Positions 33,158 through 42,262 of a stretch of 64,000 bases of DNA are shown here, one piece after another. The notes beneath the pieces are model-generated. The model was given only the letters and a program-made list of their open reading frames with translations. It was not told where the DNA came from and ran no database searches. Position 1 is the first letter of the stretch. Each line of letters starts with the position of its first letter. The stretch comes from an uncultured Pseudomonadota bacterium. GTDB lineage: Bacteria; Myxococcota_A; UBA796; GCA-2862545. Location of the stretch: assembly GCA_913061235.1 (NCBI GenBank), contig CAJXTB010000003.1, positions 310,001-374,000 of the forward strand. Direction: 5' to 3'. Position numbers and translations under genes: made by a program.

Positions 33158-34242
33158 GGAAGCTCTCCGAGTAGGTCACCGAGGCCGGCGATGCCGATAT
33201 CTACCAGCTTGACCCCACCAACGCGAACCGGCAAGGGCACTCGAACCATATCCCCCACGGCCTTCTTGTCCATGACAACGGCCTTCATCAAGGCATCTTG
33301 TTGCACTTCGGGAGTCCGGCTCGGCAGCCCAAGCGCCTCAATCAGTTCGAGCAATCGATCTGGCAGAGCGGCATCGAGACACACACCCGTCTTCACTGCA
33401 TGCCGCGCTTCTGCGACCAATCCAAGCGCCACCGCAGCACCGTGTCGAAGGGCGCCGTAGCCAAGGGCTTGCTCAACGGCGTGCCCCGCGGTGTGCCCCG
33501 CGTTGAGAATGGCGCGAATGCCTCCTTCACGCTCGTCTTGTGCGACCACATCCGCTTTTGCGCGCACGCACAGTCCAACCGCGTGGCGGGTCGCCTCAAC
33601 ATCACCGGCGGCCAGAAGCGGTGCATGGGTCTGCAACAAGGTCCAAAGCTCTCCCCCAGTGAGCAGGCCCGTCTTCAGCACTTCACCGAGCCCGGCAATC
33701 CGTTCGACCTTCTCCAGCGTCGACAAGGTGTTCAACGCGGCCCAGACCAACCGAGGCTGATGGAAGGCCCCGACCAGATTCTTCCCGTTCGGATGATTCA
33801 CACCCGTTTTTCCTCCAACGGAACTATCGACCATAGCGAGAAGAGTGGTGGGTACCTGCACGAAGGGCAGGCCACGAAGCGCCGTTGCCGCTGCAAATCC
33901 AGCGATGTCACCGACCACGCCGCCACCGAGCGCGACGACAGGGGTGCGCCGGTCAACACCTGCGTTGAGGATGGCGTCGACACACTGTGACCACGTCTGC
34001 ACGGTCTTGTTCGACTCACCGGCGGGAAGCACCACACGCATTCCCGGCAGCTGCAACGCCGCCTCCAGTGCATCGCACCACAATGGTTCAACCGTGTCAT
34101 CCGTCACAACAACAACACGCTTGGTGCCTGGCAGAGCGAGGCGGAGCGCTTCACCAATGCCAACGAAATCAGCCGCCAAACACACATCATAGGCTCGGTC
34201 ACCAAGGGCAACCCGCTCTCGACTCACTGCGCTCGCCACCAT
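33154..34242 (-). CDS. aroB: 3-dehydroquinate synthase
   Basis: 362 residues, the normal length. It converts DAHP to 3-dehydroquinate with NAD and a divalent metal. Visible landmarks are the NAD-binding VVALGGGVVGDIAGFAAATA, then PTTLLAMVDSSVGGKTGVNH, the Lys-rich HPNGKNLVGAFHQP, the metal-binding Glu in GLGEVLKTGLL and the His in LNAGHTAGHAVEQALGY. All catalytic blocks look intact. The start overlaps the end of aroK by 19 nt, so translation is coupled; the lipoprotein gene overlaps its own stop. Confidence 0.97.
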   Translation of the reverse strand: MVASAVSRERVALGDRAYDVCLAADFVGIGEALRLALPGTKRVVVVTDDTVEPLWCDALEAALQLPGMRVVLPAGESNKTVQTWSQCVDAILNAGVDRRTPVVALGGGVVGDIAGFAAATALRGLPFVQVPTTLLAMVDSSVGGKTGVNHPNGKNLVGAFHQPRLVWAALNTLSTLEKVERIAGLGEVLKTGLLTGGELWTLLQTHAPLLAAGDVEATRHAVGLCVRAKADVVAQDEREGGIRAILNAGHTAGHAVEQALGYGALRHGAAVALGLVAEARHAVKTGVCLDAALPDRLLELIEALGLPSRTPEVQQDALMKAVVMDKKAVGDMVRVPLPVRVGGVKLVDIGIAGLGDLLGELP

Positions 34243-34709
34243 GCCTCCACTCGGTCTGCAACGACCGCAATCGGCACGTCATCGGTTGCGAACGCCCCAT
34301 CGGACTGGGCGTACGCTTCTTGACGGCCACGCCAAAGCGTCGACGCCGACGCCCACAACGGACGACCTGGCCCGCTCCCTAACCTAGACTGCAGTGTGTC
34401 CAGTCCTGCGTGCAGAACAGCGGTCGTGTAGGACGATCTCAATGCACCTCGGCACAGCGGAGAGGCCCAGACCCCACCTCCCGTCGAGACTACGCGCGGC
34501 TCGCCGTCGCACAATTCGTAGACCAACTCGAGCTCCCGCCGACGGAACTCCAGCTCCCCATCGAGACGGAACTGTTCGGCCACCGACCCATGACGCGCCA
34601 CTAAGACCCCATCCATGTCCACAAAGGGCAGTCCCACGCGCGCCGCGACGATCGCCCCGACAGTGGTCTTGCCAACCCCCATAAATCCACCGAGCGCCAA
34701 GCCCTGCAC
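34224..34709 (-). CDS. aroK: Shikimate kinase
   Basis: 161 residues from a GTG with GGAGG 5-6 nt upstream. The P-loop is GGFMGVGKTTVG, the shikimate-binding Asp lies in FVDMDG, then come ELEFRRRELELV (the conserved FR-x2-E) and STGGGVW. The lid has GSGPGRPLW and the C-terminal RGRQEAYAQSD with the expected R-x4-Y spacing. It phosphorylates shikimate with ATP. First gene of the aro/acc operon; the divergent YbjN-like gene begins 16 or 85 nt away depending on its start. Confidence 0.95.
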   Translation of the reverse strand: MQGLALGGFMGVGKTTVGAIVAARVGLPFVDMDGVLVARHGSVAEQFRLDGELEFRRRELELVYELCDGEPRVVSTGGGVWASPLCRGALRSSYTTAVLHAGLDTLQSRLGSGPGRPLWASASTLWRGRQEAYAQSDGAFATDDVPIAVVADRVEAWWRAQ

Positions 34710-34794
34710 CCTCGCCTCCGTATCGATGCACGTCCTAGCAGTGGAGTGGTCGCCTGCCCATGGAGTACCCTGCGGCCCTTACCCGGAGACCGAC

Positions 34795-35223
34795 TTGGAA
34801 CGCCTGACAGTCCTGGACGAACGCGTCAAAGCCTACATGAATGAAATGGGCCTTGACCCTCAATCCTCGGAAGATGGCCTGTTCCTCTTCAAGTATGGGT
34901 CGACCGTAGTGATGCTGTCGCTGTTTGAATCCAACGAAGACACCTTCTGTAGGTTCGTGTCGATTGTGCTGAAGGACGTCGAGCCCACGCTTGAGCTGCT
35001 TCATCGCATCCTCAAATTGAACACAGAAGTGCTCTTCGGCTCCTTCATCTTGTTCGACGACAACACCTTGTCTTTCTCAGCCACCGTGCTGGGGAACAAC
35101 CTCGACTTTGACGAATTCGCCACCACCTTGCGCTACGTCGCGTCCATCTCGGACGACTACGACGACGTCCTACAGGACCTAGCTGGCGGCGAACGCGCCG
35201 AAGACTTTCTAGACGACGAGTGA
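34795..35223 (+). CDS. YbjN-like (type III secretion chaperone-like fold) protein
   Basis: About 142 residues. The fold is seen in LFLFKYGSTVVMLSLFES (paired strands), FCRFVSIVLKDVEPTLELL (strand plus helix), KLNTEVLFGSFILFDDNTLS and LDFDEFATTLRYVASISDDY, the layout of YbjN proteins, which modulate partners but have no known enzyme activity. I prefer the TTG at 34795 because GGAGA sits 6 nt upstream and it leaves room for a divergent promoter; an ATG at 34726 would add 23 unstructured residues and lie 16 nt from the aroK start. The C-terminal end is acidic (ERAEDFLDDE). Confidence 0.75.
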   Translation: MERLTVLDERVKAYMNEMGLDPQSSEDGLFLFKYGSTVVMLSLFESNEDTFCRFVSIVLKDVEPTLELLHRILKLNTEVLFGSFILFDDNTLSFSATVLGNNLDFDEFATTLRYVASISDDYDDVLQDLAGGERAEDFLDDE

Positions 35224-35310
35224 CCCAACACCACTCGACCCACAAGCGGTCGGTTGCACACACTGCACCCCACCGCTAGCATTCGTGCTCACTACTTTGG
35301 AGGGCCTCCG

Positions 35311-36261
35311 ATGGCCGACGCATTTGTTCTTCCCGCTGACCTGGGCTTGACCCTGACAAAGAAAGGCTTCTCCCTGGAGCATGACGGCGACGTCACCCTG
35401 AGCCAAACACTCGGAAGGACCCTTGAACGCGTAAAGGCAGGCGGGGACCTCAATCTCAACCTTCCGATGACGACCGGCATCGTATACGCGGACGGTATTG
35501 TTCACATCACCGGCGATGTCGACGCTGACACCATCTACGGCCGCGAAGTCCACCTCGAAGGCGGCAGCGTCAAGGCCCGGGCAATCTCCGCATCCGAGCG
35601 GATTGTCATTGGCTCGGCCAAGCTAAAAGTAGACGTCATCAGCGCACCAGAAATCGAGCTGGATGGCACGGCAAGTGGCCGTGTGACCATCATCGAGTGC
35701 CTCGGCGACCTTCCCCCTTCCAGCATTCGCGGTGGCTACTCACTCGAAGAGTACGAAGAAGACTTCGGCAACAGCGAAGCCTTCTTGGCCGAGCGCGGTG
35801 TCAGCCCACTCGGTGAGGCCGCAGACGCACCCGATGCGGCACCACAGGAAGAGACAGAGGACGAAGAAGAAGAAGACGAGGAAGAAGAAGAACCCGAGCA
35901 CGACTCGCCCGTCACCATGAACAGTGAAGACCAAGACGCAAATGAGGGCTTCGTCGACTTTCCACAGACCGATGCCGCTGACGCTGACGCTGACGACGGA
36001 GAAGAGGAAGACGACGACACTCTGTACCCGAAGCTCACCGAAGCGCTCGAGCGTATTGTCGGATGCTACGACGACGAACTTCCACCGTCCGTACAGCAGC
36101 TTCAGACCGCAATCGAATCCCGCGACTACGAAACCCTGCGCGGCAACATCACCGAAGTCTGGACCGGATTGCTCGGATACCATCAGCAGCGCGGAATTCG
36201 CCCACACCATCAGGTGACCCACGCGTTCAACGTGATTCACGGTCTGGTGACCGAGGCGTAG
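35311..36261 (+). CDS. Bactofilin-like beta-helix protein with acidic linker
   Basis: 316 residues from an ATG behind GGAGG. Residues about 40-130 are short strands that repeat every 6 residues or so (GIVHITGDVDADTIYGREVH, then LEGGSVKARAISASERIVIG, then VDVISAPEIELDG), the pattern of a right-handed beta-helix such as bactofilin. Residues about 170-240 are extremely acidic (runs of Glu and Asp, with ETEDEEEEDEEEEEPEHD). A C-terminal helical bundle of about 75 residues follows, beginning YPKLTEALERIVGC. A cytoskeletal or scaffold role is an inference. It does not look enzymatic. Confidence 0.65.
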   Translation: MADAFVLPADLGLTLTKKGFSLEHDGDVTLSQTLGRTLERVKAGGDLNLNLPMTTGIVYADGIVHITGDVDADTIYGREVHLEGGSVKARAISASERIVIGSAKLKVDVISAPEIELDGTASGRVTIIECLGDLPPSSIRGGYSLEEYEEDFGNSEAFLAERGVSPLGEAADAPDAAPQEETEDEEEEDEEEEEPEHDSPVTMNSEDQDANEGFVDFPQTDAADADADDGEEEDDDTLYPKLTEALERIVGCYDDELPPSVQQLQTAIESRDYETLRGNITEVWTGLLGYHQQRGIRPHHQVTHAFNVIHGLVTEA

Positions 36262-36317
36262 AGCGCCGCACTCCGCAGCCCGCCTCTTCACGGGGTAGGC
36301 TGCCCTGTGGAGGAGCC

Positions 36318-37580
36318 ATGACGCGTTGGCACCGAGCTGTCGCCGTTGCAACCATTGCACTATCGAGCTGTTCTCAAGCGGACTTGTTCCGCGTGACCGG
36401 CTTTCAGCAAGAGACGTTTAGCAACGACGCCGACATTCTGTTCATCCTCGATAACAGCACCTCGATGGCTGAAGAATCCGGTGAACTCGCCGTGAACTTC
36501 GGCACATTTATCGAAGCGCTGGCCGGCGAAGAAGGCGGCAACGCCTCTTCCGATGGTCTTGGCGACGCCGTCGACAACTACATTGAGTTTGCGTCCCGCC
36601 GAACCGGTTTCATCGACTACCGTATCGGCATCGCATCCACCGACCCGAGCGACGTCGGCTTGCTCAACTCCGAGCTGGTCGAGTTTGGTGAGACGGACGT
36701 CACCGGTCGCTTCCGAAAAGCCATCATGTGCGACTCCACATGCTGGACCGCGGGCTCTTTCGGAAACGACCCCGCCTATACCTGCGGCGAGCCCTTCGAC
36801 CGCATCACCGAACAGCTTCTCGACTGTGAATGCGGAGCTGGAAACTGGGGCGGTGGCATCAACTGCGGCGGCGGAGACGAAGAGGGCCTAGAGCAGGTAC
36901 TCTTGGCCATGTGCGGCGCCGTAGAAGACCCTCCCGAAGCCTGCTTCGACCCTGACCGGTCCCCTGGCTTCACCGACGACCGCATTGGCCAGAACGACGG
37001 ACTCATTCGCGAAGGCGGCACCTTCATTCCGGTCATCATCAGCGACGAAGGAGACAGCTCCCGCCGCGACCCGAACCAGGCGTCCATCCCCGAGGAATAC
37101 GACCGCATCTTCCGCAGCTTCAATACCCGCATGGCGTGGGCATTTATTGGACCACAACCGGGCGGAATTGGTGAAAACTGCAACACCATTCAGGTTCCAG
37201 CCTGGTCGGTTGCCCGCTACGACTACTTTGTTGAGCAGACCGGCGGCCTGCGCTCGGACATCAACGTCGACAACGGTGACGGCTGCGGGGTGCAAGACTT
37301 TGGCGAGACCCTTCAGCAGCTAGGCGACCTGATCAACAGTCTCCAGCGCGACTTCCGCCTCGCTGCCATCCCAGACATCGACACCCTGCAGGTCTTCGTG
37401 GGTGGAAAAGAAATCGACCCCGCTGACCGCAACGACGACGGCCAGTTCGGTGACGGCTGGAGCTACGACCCCGAAAAGAACGCCATCGAGTTCCACGGCG
37501 AGGCCGTGCCCGACTACGACGAGAAGGTGCGTATCTACTACCTGCCCATCTCCGGAATGCCCCGAGAACTCCCCTTCTAG
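36318..37580 (+). CDS. Von Willebrand factor A-domain lipoprotein
   Basis: 420 residues from an ATG behind GGAGGAG. The signal ends at ALSSCSQ, a lipobox-like Cys. The VWA domain starts with ILFILDNSTSMAEES, a MIDAS of the D-x-S-x-S type, and includes YRIGIASTDPSD and FIPVIISDEGDSS. A Cys-rich insert (DCECGAGNWGGGINCGGG) sits mid-domain. The C-terminal part, DTLQVFVGGKEIDPADRNDD, carries an Asp-rich Ca-like loop and a strand-rich end. These proteins usually bind ligands or assemble on the outer membrane. Next genes encode an outer-membrane barrel and a TPR protein, a grouping I associate with Myxococcota. Confidence 0.85.
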   Translation: MTRWHRAVAVATIALSSCSQADLFRVTGFQQETFSNDADILFILDNSTSMAEESGELAVNFGTFIEALAGEEGGNASSDGLGDAVDNYIEFASRRTGFIDYRIGIASTDPSDVGLLNSELVEFGETDVTGRFRKAIMCDSTCWTAGSFGNDPAYTCGEPFDRITEQLLDCECGAGNWGGGINCGGGDEEGLEQVLLAMCGAVEDPPEACFDPDRSPGFTDDRIGQNDGLIREGGTFIPVIISDEGDSSRRDPNQASIPEEYDRIFRSFNTRMAWAFIGPQPGGIGENCNTIQVPAWSVARYDYFVEQTGGLRSDINVDNGDGCGVQDFGETLQQLGDLINSLQRDFRLAAIPDIDTLQVFVGGKEIDPADRNDDGQFGDGWSYDPEKNAIEFHGEAVPDYDEKVRIYYLPISGMPRELPF

Positions 37581-37644
37581 TCTGCCAAGAAAATTGATGT
37601 CCGCCCGTTGGCGACCTCAACTCCGCCCATCTCTGGACTTCGAC

Positions 37645-38319
37645 ATGCTCCGTTTCCTCACCACCTTGTCCCTGCTGTGCTGTGCGACCCTCGCGCACGC
37701 AGAGGACCCGGTCGACCCCGTAGACTTGGGCGTCATCCAAGACGATGAGGTCGTTGTCGTTCAGCGCTTGCTCTACCCCAAGACCAACCGCGTGGAGCTC
37801 GGCCTGTCCGGCGCTTGGGCCGCTTGGGACCGCTATATGACGACGCCATCAGCGCAGCTGACGGTAGACGTTCACCGCTCCGAGTCTCTGGCCTTCTCTG
37901 GTGCTTTAGGCCTCGGCTATGGCCTGAAGAACGGAACCTATCGCGAGCTCGAGCGCGACTATGGCGTTGCCCCCTACTCCTTCCGCTACGTCGGTTCGCT
38001 GCTGTTCGGCGTGGCCTGGTCGCCGATCTACGCCAAGGCCAGCTTGTCCCGTCGCCACGTGGTTCACCACGATGTCTACGGCGTGCTTCGCGCTGGCGCC
38101 ACGCTCTCCGCCTCGGTCATTCCAGACGGTGGTTCCCCGATTTCACCGACAATCTCGGCCGGAATTGGCGCACGGGTCTTCACGTTCAACAACCTTGCCC
38201 TACGCCTCGAAGCGCGCAACGACATGTTCGTTGAACGCCACAAGCTCACGGATGAGTCAGCCTTCGGCCAGCGCTTCTTCGTATCCATCGGCATCTCCTA
38301 CCTATCGGCGGCGCCGTGA
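37645..38319 (+). CDS. Outer-membrane beta-barrel protein
   Basis: 224 residues from the ATG that begins a signal peptide (MLRFLTTLSLLCCATLAHAE); an ATG at 37597 would add 16 residues before it. The mature protein is alternating hydrophobic strands, for example SLAFSGALGLGYGLKNGTY, SFRYVGSLLFGVAWSP and FFVSIGISYLSAAP, as expected of a small 8-strand barrel. The first stretch (DEVVVVQRLLYPKTNRVELG) resembles the entry of a barrel family common in Myxococcota. Its stop overlaps the GTG of the TPR gene (GTGA), so the two are coupled. Ligand or partner unknown. Confidence 0.78.
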   Translation: MLRFLTTLSLLCCATLAHAEDPVDPVDLGVIQDDEVVVVQRLLYPKTNRVELGLSGAWAAWDRYMTTPSAQLTVDVHRSESLAFSGALGLGYGLKNGTYRELERDYGVAPYSFRYVGSLLFGVAWSPIYAKASLSRRHVVHHDVYGVLRAGATLSASVIPDGGSPISPTISAGIGARVFTFNNLALRLEARNDMFVERHKLTDESAFGQRFFVSIGISYLSAAP

Positions 38320-39785
38320 GAATCGGAGTCATGCTGATTGGCCTGGCGCTGGGGCTTGCCAGTTCTGCTGTCGCGCAAGAGCTTCCGGGGGCCGTGCGTC
38401 CCGCATCAGAAGCGCTCGCGTCAGGGGATACCGCCGGCGCAGCGGTGGCTCTGTTGGACGTGCTCGACTCGACTCGTCAGCAGTCCGCACACGGAGCGGC
38501 ATGGGCCATGCTCGGCGATGTGCTCGCCGGCCAGTCGCACCCACAAGCGGCCACCGTCGCCTTCGCAAACGCGCTGAGTAGCGACACCTCCCAGATGCAA
38601 GCCCGGTTGCCCATCGCGATTGCCCTGGCCCAACAGGCAGGCGACCTCGATGCACTGGGCCGCGGCGCACTCGCCGGTGACCTGACCGTCTTGAGTGAGT
38701 CCCCCGCACGAAGCACCCTCGCTGTCTCTACCGCCAAAGCCGCAATCCAACAGGGGGACATGGCCGCTGCCGTTGCCGCTGCAGACCTTGTACCCAACAG
38801 CCATGACGCGTTTGTTGATGCGCGCGTCCTGCGCGGCATCGCCCTGTCTAACCAACAGTCCTACGGAGATGCCCTGGCCTCCCTGCTCGTCGCAGACGCC
38901 ACCGTTGCGGAAGACGACCAGGCACGCAAGGACTGGGTCAAGGTCAACTTGGCGCGCACCTACTACGCCTCAGAGAACCCACTCCGGGCCATCGAACACT
39001 ACGTTCAAGTCTCGCGCGGCGGTGACCACTGGATTCACGCCCACTGGGAGCGGGCCTGGGCTCACTTTGTTGTGGACGACATGCCCGGCACACTCTCCCT
39101 GCTTCGCGCGTACCAGACCCCATTCTTGGAAGATGTGTACCTGGCTGAAGGCGACATGCTGCGCATCTACGCCATGTTCCTGATGTGCAAGTTCCCGTCG
39201 GCAAAGGTTGAGCTCGACACGTTCCAGGCCCGCTACCAACCGCTTCTACAGGAGCTGGACCAGTCCATGACCTCCGCGACCGCACAGTCCGCTTGGTCGG
39301 ATGTGACGAGCGGAACCGAGTCACGGAGTCTACCCAACCCGCTCGTTGAGCCCTTCACCAACGAAGGCCGCATGACGGCAGCCGTGGACCTGACCGAGCG
39401 CATTGACGCCGAACTCGCCAGCCTACTGTCCTCGGGCGCCTGGGGAACTCGGGTGGCCGATATGCTCGTCGCCTACAAGGCCGACACCATCTCGCGAGAG
39501 GGAGAACGGGTGCTGGCACAAGGTCGCGGTATGCAGACCGAGCTTCGAGAGTGGCTTGGAAATGCAGACCTCACCCGCCTAGACATTCTTGAGTACGAAA
39601 CCAAGTTGCTTGAGCGCGCTGCCATTACTGGCGAAGTCGACCTTGGCGACCGTCTTGGCGAACTTCGGGGCCTTCGAAAGCGTCGCGGAACACGCGTCTG
39701 GCCGGCTAGCGAAGAAGTCTGGGCAGACGAAGTCGGATACGAGTCCGTCCGCACTCGCTCCGACTGCCGGGAGGACATGCTCTGA
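38316..39785 (+). CDS. Secreted TPR-like helical repeat protein
   Basis: 489 residues starting at a GTG inside the barrel gene's stop. Signal peptide MRIGVMLIGLALGLASSAVA. Residues about 25-300 are helix pairs of tetratricopeptide type: AWAMLGDVLAGQSHPQAATV, ALSNQQSYGDALASLLVADA and WVKVNLARTYYASENPLRAI. The remainder is helical and more acidic, ending YESVRTRSDCREDML. Likely periplasmic, bound to the neighbouring barrel and VWA lipoprotein; the three would form an envelope complex, which is inference. No catalytic motif is visible. Confidence 0.8.
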   Translation: MRIGVMLIGLALGLASSAVAQELPGAVRPASEALASGDTAGAAVALLDVLDSTRQQSAHGAAWAMLGDVLAGQSHPQAATVAFANALSSDTSQMQARLPIAIALAQQAGDLDALGRGALAGDLTVLSESPARSTLAVSTAKAAIQQGDMAAAVAAADLVPNSHDAFVDARVLRGIALSNQQSYGDALASLLVADATVAEDDQARKDWVKVNLARTYYASENPLRAIEHYVQVSRGGDHWIHAHWERAWAHFVVDDMPGTLSLLRAYQTPFLEDVYLAEGDMLRIYAMFLMCKFPSAKVELDTFQARYQPLLQELDQSMTSATAQSAWSDVTSGTESRSLPNPLVEPFTNEGRMTAAVDLTERIDAELASLLSSGAWGTRVADMLVAYKADTISREGERVLAQGRGMQTELREWLGNADLTRLDILEYETKLLERAAITGEVDLGDRLGELRGLRKRRGTRVWPASEEVWADEVGYESVRTRSDCREDML

Positions 39786-39799
39786 AATCTCTGACAACC

Positions 39800-42262
39800 G
39801 TGCTCGACAACGGCCTGACTGTTGTTGTCCAGCGCGCGAACGCCGCTCCCCTAGTGTCGATTCAAGTCCGTATTGAAGCTGGGTCCGCAGACGAACTGCC
39901 CGGCGAGCACGGCGTCGCCCACTTCCTAGAGCACATGGTGTTCAAGGGCTCGCCCAGCCGTGGCGTTGGCGAGATGAGTGCAGAGATCGAAGGCCTCGGC
40001 GGCGACCTGAACGCCTACACGACGGTTGACCACACGGTCCTGCATGCGACAGTCGAAGCCTCCTCCATGGTGCAGGCCCTGGACGTGCTCGCAGACATGC
40101 TCACGGCCCCATTGCTCGACCCGCAAGAGACCCTAAACGAGCGTGCAGTCGTTCTCGACGAAATCCGCGGCTACGACGACGACCCAAGCTCGGTGACCAG
40201 CGACGTTGCCCAGAGACATGTCTTTCCGGGCCACCCGTTCGGACGCCCCGTCATTGGCACTGCTGAGACGGTCAATGGCCTGGACCACGAGACCCTGCGC
40301 ACCTTCTGGCGACGCGAATGGGGAGCGGAACGCGCGCTACTGGTCATTGCCGGAGACGTCGTGCCCTTGGCCGCTGTTGCTGCAGTCCGCGACCGGTTGA
40401 GCGGCTGGCACCGGTCACAGAGCACGCCGGTGAAGCCTAAACCCGTGAGTAGCGAACCCGCTTGGTACCACGTGCCTGGGCGATTCGACGCACCTGCTGT
40501 CGAGATGGCCTGGCCCATTCCGGGCCCCAAACACAGTGACATGCCCGCCTTAGAAGTCGCCTGCGCCATGCTCGGTCAATCGAGCGCAAGTCTGCTCCAG
40601 CTGCGGCTGGTCATGCGCGACCGCTCCGTCTTGGACATCGGCAGCTACACCCAGACCTGGCGCGAGGCTGGCACGTTCACCATCTCTGCTTCACCACACA
40701 ACGGCCGCAGTACAGATGCCGTCACCGCCATTCGCCACGAGCTGGCCCGCCTGGGACGCTCGGCTCGGCCGTCGGATGTGCGCCGTGCTCGCGAGTCGCT
40801 TCTGGCAGACGCTGTGTACGATGCAGAGACCGTGGACGGTATCGCCGGAGACCTGCTCGACAGCGTGGCCTGTCTAGGAAACGTTGCTGCGAAAGAGGCT
40901 TACCGAGGGGCCCTAGCTGGTGTAAGCGCAGATGACGTAAGTCGTGTCGTGACCGACTGGCTGCAGCCCGACAGCGCCATCGTCGCATGCACAGACGCAC
41001 AAGTCGGCGAACTGGCTCCTGTCATCGTCACCCGCGCCGCACGCACTCCCGAGCGCATTGTCCGCGAAGATGGGGCGACCATCCTTCTGTTGCCGGACAA
41101 CAGCCCCGTCACCGCCATCCGCTGCGCCGGCCTCGGAGGTGCACTCAACACCCCGACCAGGAGCGCTGGAATCGGCTCGGCATGGGCAAGCCTGGTCACT
41201 GCAGGAGCGGCTAACTACGACGCCGCAGCGTTCGCCCGGGCTGTAGAAGGCCTGTCTGGCGGCATCTCTGCTATCTCCGGACGCAACAGCATTGGCCTGT
41301 CCGCGAGCTTCCCAGCCGACTGCTTCGCCCGCGGACTCGACCTCTTTGGCGCTGCCCTCACCGCACCTCGATTCGACGCAGATGAGTGGGAACGGGTCAA
41401 AGAGACCATGGAAGAGGATGAGCGCACGATTCTCGACCGTCCCGGCCAGGTCCTGCGGCGTCTGACGTGGAAACACCTGTATCGGGAGCATCCGTGGCGT
41501 CTGCCCGCCAACGGCACCTTGCAGTCTATCGCGAGCTTGACCCCAGGGCGCATCCGCCGCTGGCACATGAGCCAGCTCACTCCTGACAATCTCGTCTTCG
41601 TGGTCACCGGCGGCTTGGACCGCGACGAAGTCTTGGAGACCCTTGAGCCCTGGCTGGCCGCCCTGCCAACCGGCCCCCACTTGCTGATGGACCGCCCGAC
41701 TCCAGCGCCCCTGCGCATTCGCTCCGCCAGCGCCCAAGCAGGCAACGAACAAGCGTGGATAAACCTGGCCATGCGCGGTCCAGACATGCACGCTCCAAAC
41801 CGAGCCGCAATCGACTTGGCCACCACCGTTCTCGGAGGCTCAGGCGGCCGGCTATTCCTGTCTTTAAGAGAAGAACGAGGCCTCGCATACAGCGTCTGGG
41901 CCAGCTCGGCTCCGGGATGGGATGGCGGGCTGGTGAGCTGTGGCTTGGCCACTAACCCTGCACGCCAGGCAGAAGCCACAACGGTTCTTCGCGCGGAAAT
42001 GGAGCGGCTCGCAGCAGACGGACCTACCGAAGAGGAAATCAAGCGCTGCACACGTCTGCTCATTGGCGGTACCGCAATGGGTCTTCAGCGCGCATCCGGA
42101 AGGGCTGCAAACGCCGCTCTAGGCGAGCGTTACGGCACTCACTACGAGCTGGAAGATGCGCGCACCGAGCTCGAAGCCCTCACTGTTGCTGACGTGCAGA
42201 AAGCCTGGGCTGAGCTGATGGCTAGCCCGACCCTTGAGGTCACGGTGACCCCACGACCATGA
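39800..42262 (+). CDS. M16 family zinc peptidase, two-domain
   Basis: 820 residues from the GTG. The active site is the inverted zinc motif HFLEH (residues 41-45), followed by the distal Glu region ERAVVLDEIRGYDDDPSSV. A second M16-like domain of about 400 residues starts near 415 and lacks a zinc motif, as is usual. The protein should be a clamshell peptidase that digests short peptides. The normal family start (LTTVLDNGLTVVVQ) suggests that the protein really begins at a CTG at 39782, 6 codons upstream, where a GGAGG lies 7 nt before it. No signal peptide is present at either start, so it is likely cytoplasmic. Confidence 0.9.
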   Translation: MLDNGLTVVVQRANAAPLVSIQVRIEAGSADELPGEHGVAHFLEHMVFKGSPSRGVGEMSAEIEGLGGDLNAYTTVDHTVLHATVEASSMVQALDVLADMLTAPLLDPQETLNERAVVLDEIRGYDDDPSSVTSDVAQRHVFPGHPFGRPVIGTAETVNGLDHETLRTFWRREWGAERALLVIAGDVVPLAAVAAVRDRLSGWHRSQSTPVKPKPVSSEPAWYHVPGRFDAPAVEMAWPIPGPKHSDMPALEVACAMLGQSSASLLQLRLVMRDRSVLDIGSYTQTWREAGTFTISASPHNGRSTDAVTAIRHELARLGRSARPSDVRRARESLLADAVYDAETVDGIAGDLLDSVACLGNVAAKEAYRGALAGVSADDVSRVVTDWLQPDSAIVACTDAQVGELAPVIVTRAARTPERIVREDGATILLLPDNSPVTAIRCAGLGGALNTPTRSAGIGSAWASLVTAGAANYDAAAFARAVEGLSGGISAISGRNSIGLSASFPADCFARGLDLFGAALTAPRFDADEWERVKETMEEDERTILDRPGQVLRRLTWKHLYREHPWRLPANGTLQSIASLTPGRIRRWHMSQLTPDNLVFVVTGGLDRDEVLETLEPWLAALPTGPHLLMDRPTPAPLRIRSASAQAGNEQAWINLAMRGPDMHAPNRAAIDLATTVLGGSGGRLFLSLREERGLAYSVWASSAPGWDGGLVSCGLATNPARQAEATTVLRAEMERLAADGPTEEEIKRCTRLLIGGTAMGLQRASGRAANAALGERYGTHYELEDARTELEALTVADVQKAWAELMASPTLEVTVTPRP

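Noticed and set aside
40913-41791. 292-codon minus-strand frame within the M16 peptidase gene
   Set aside because: Shadow frame; the plus strand reads a complete peptidase domain here.
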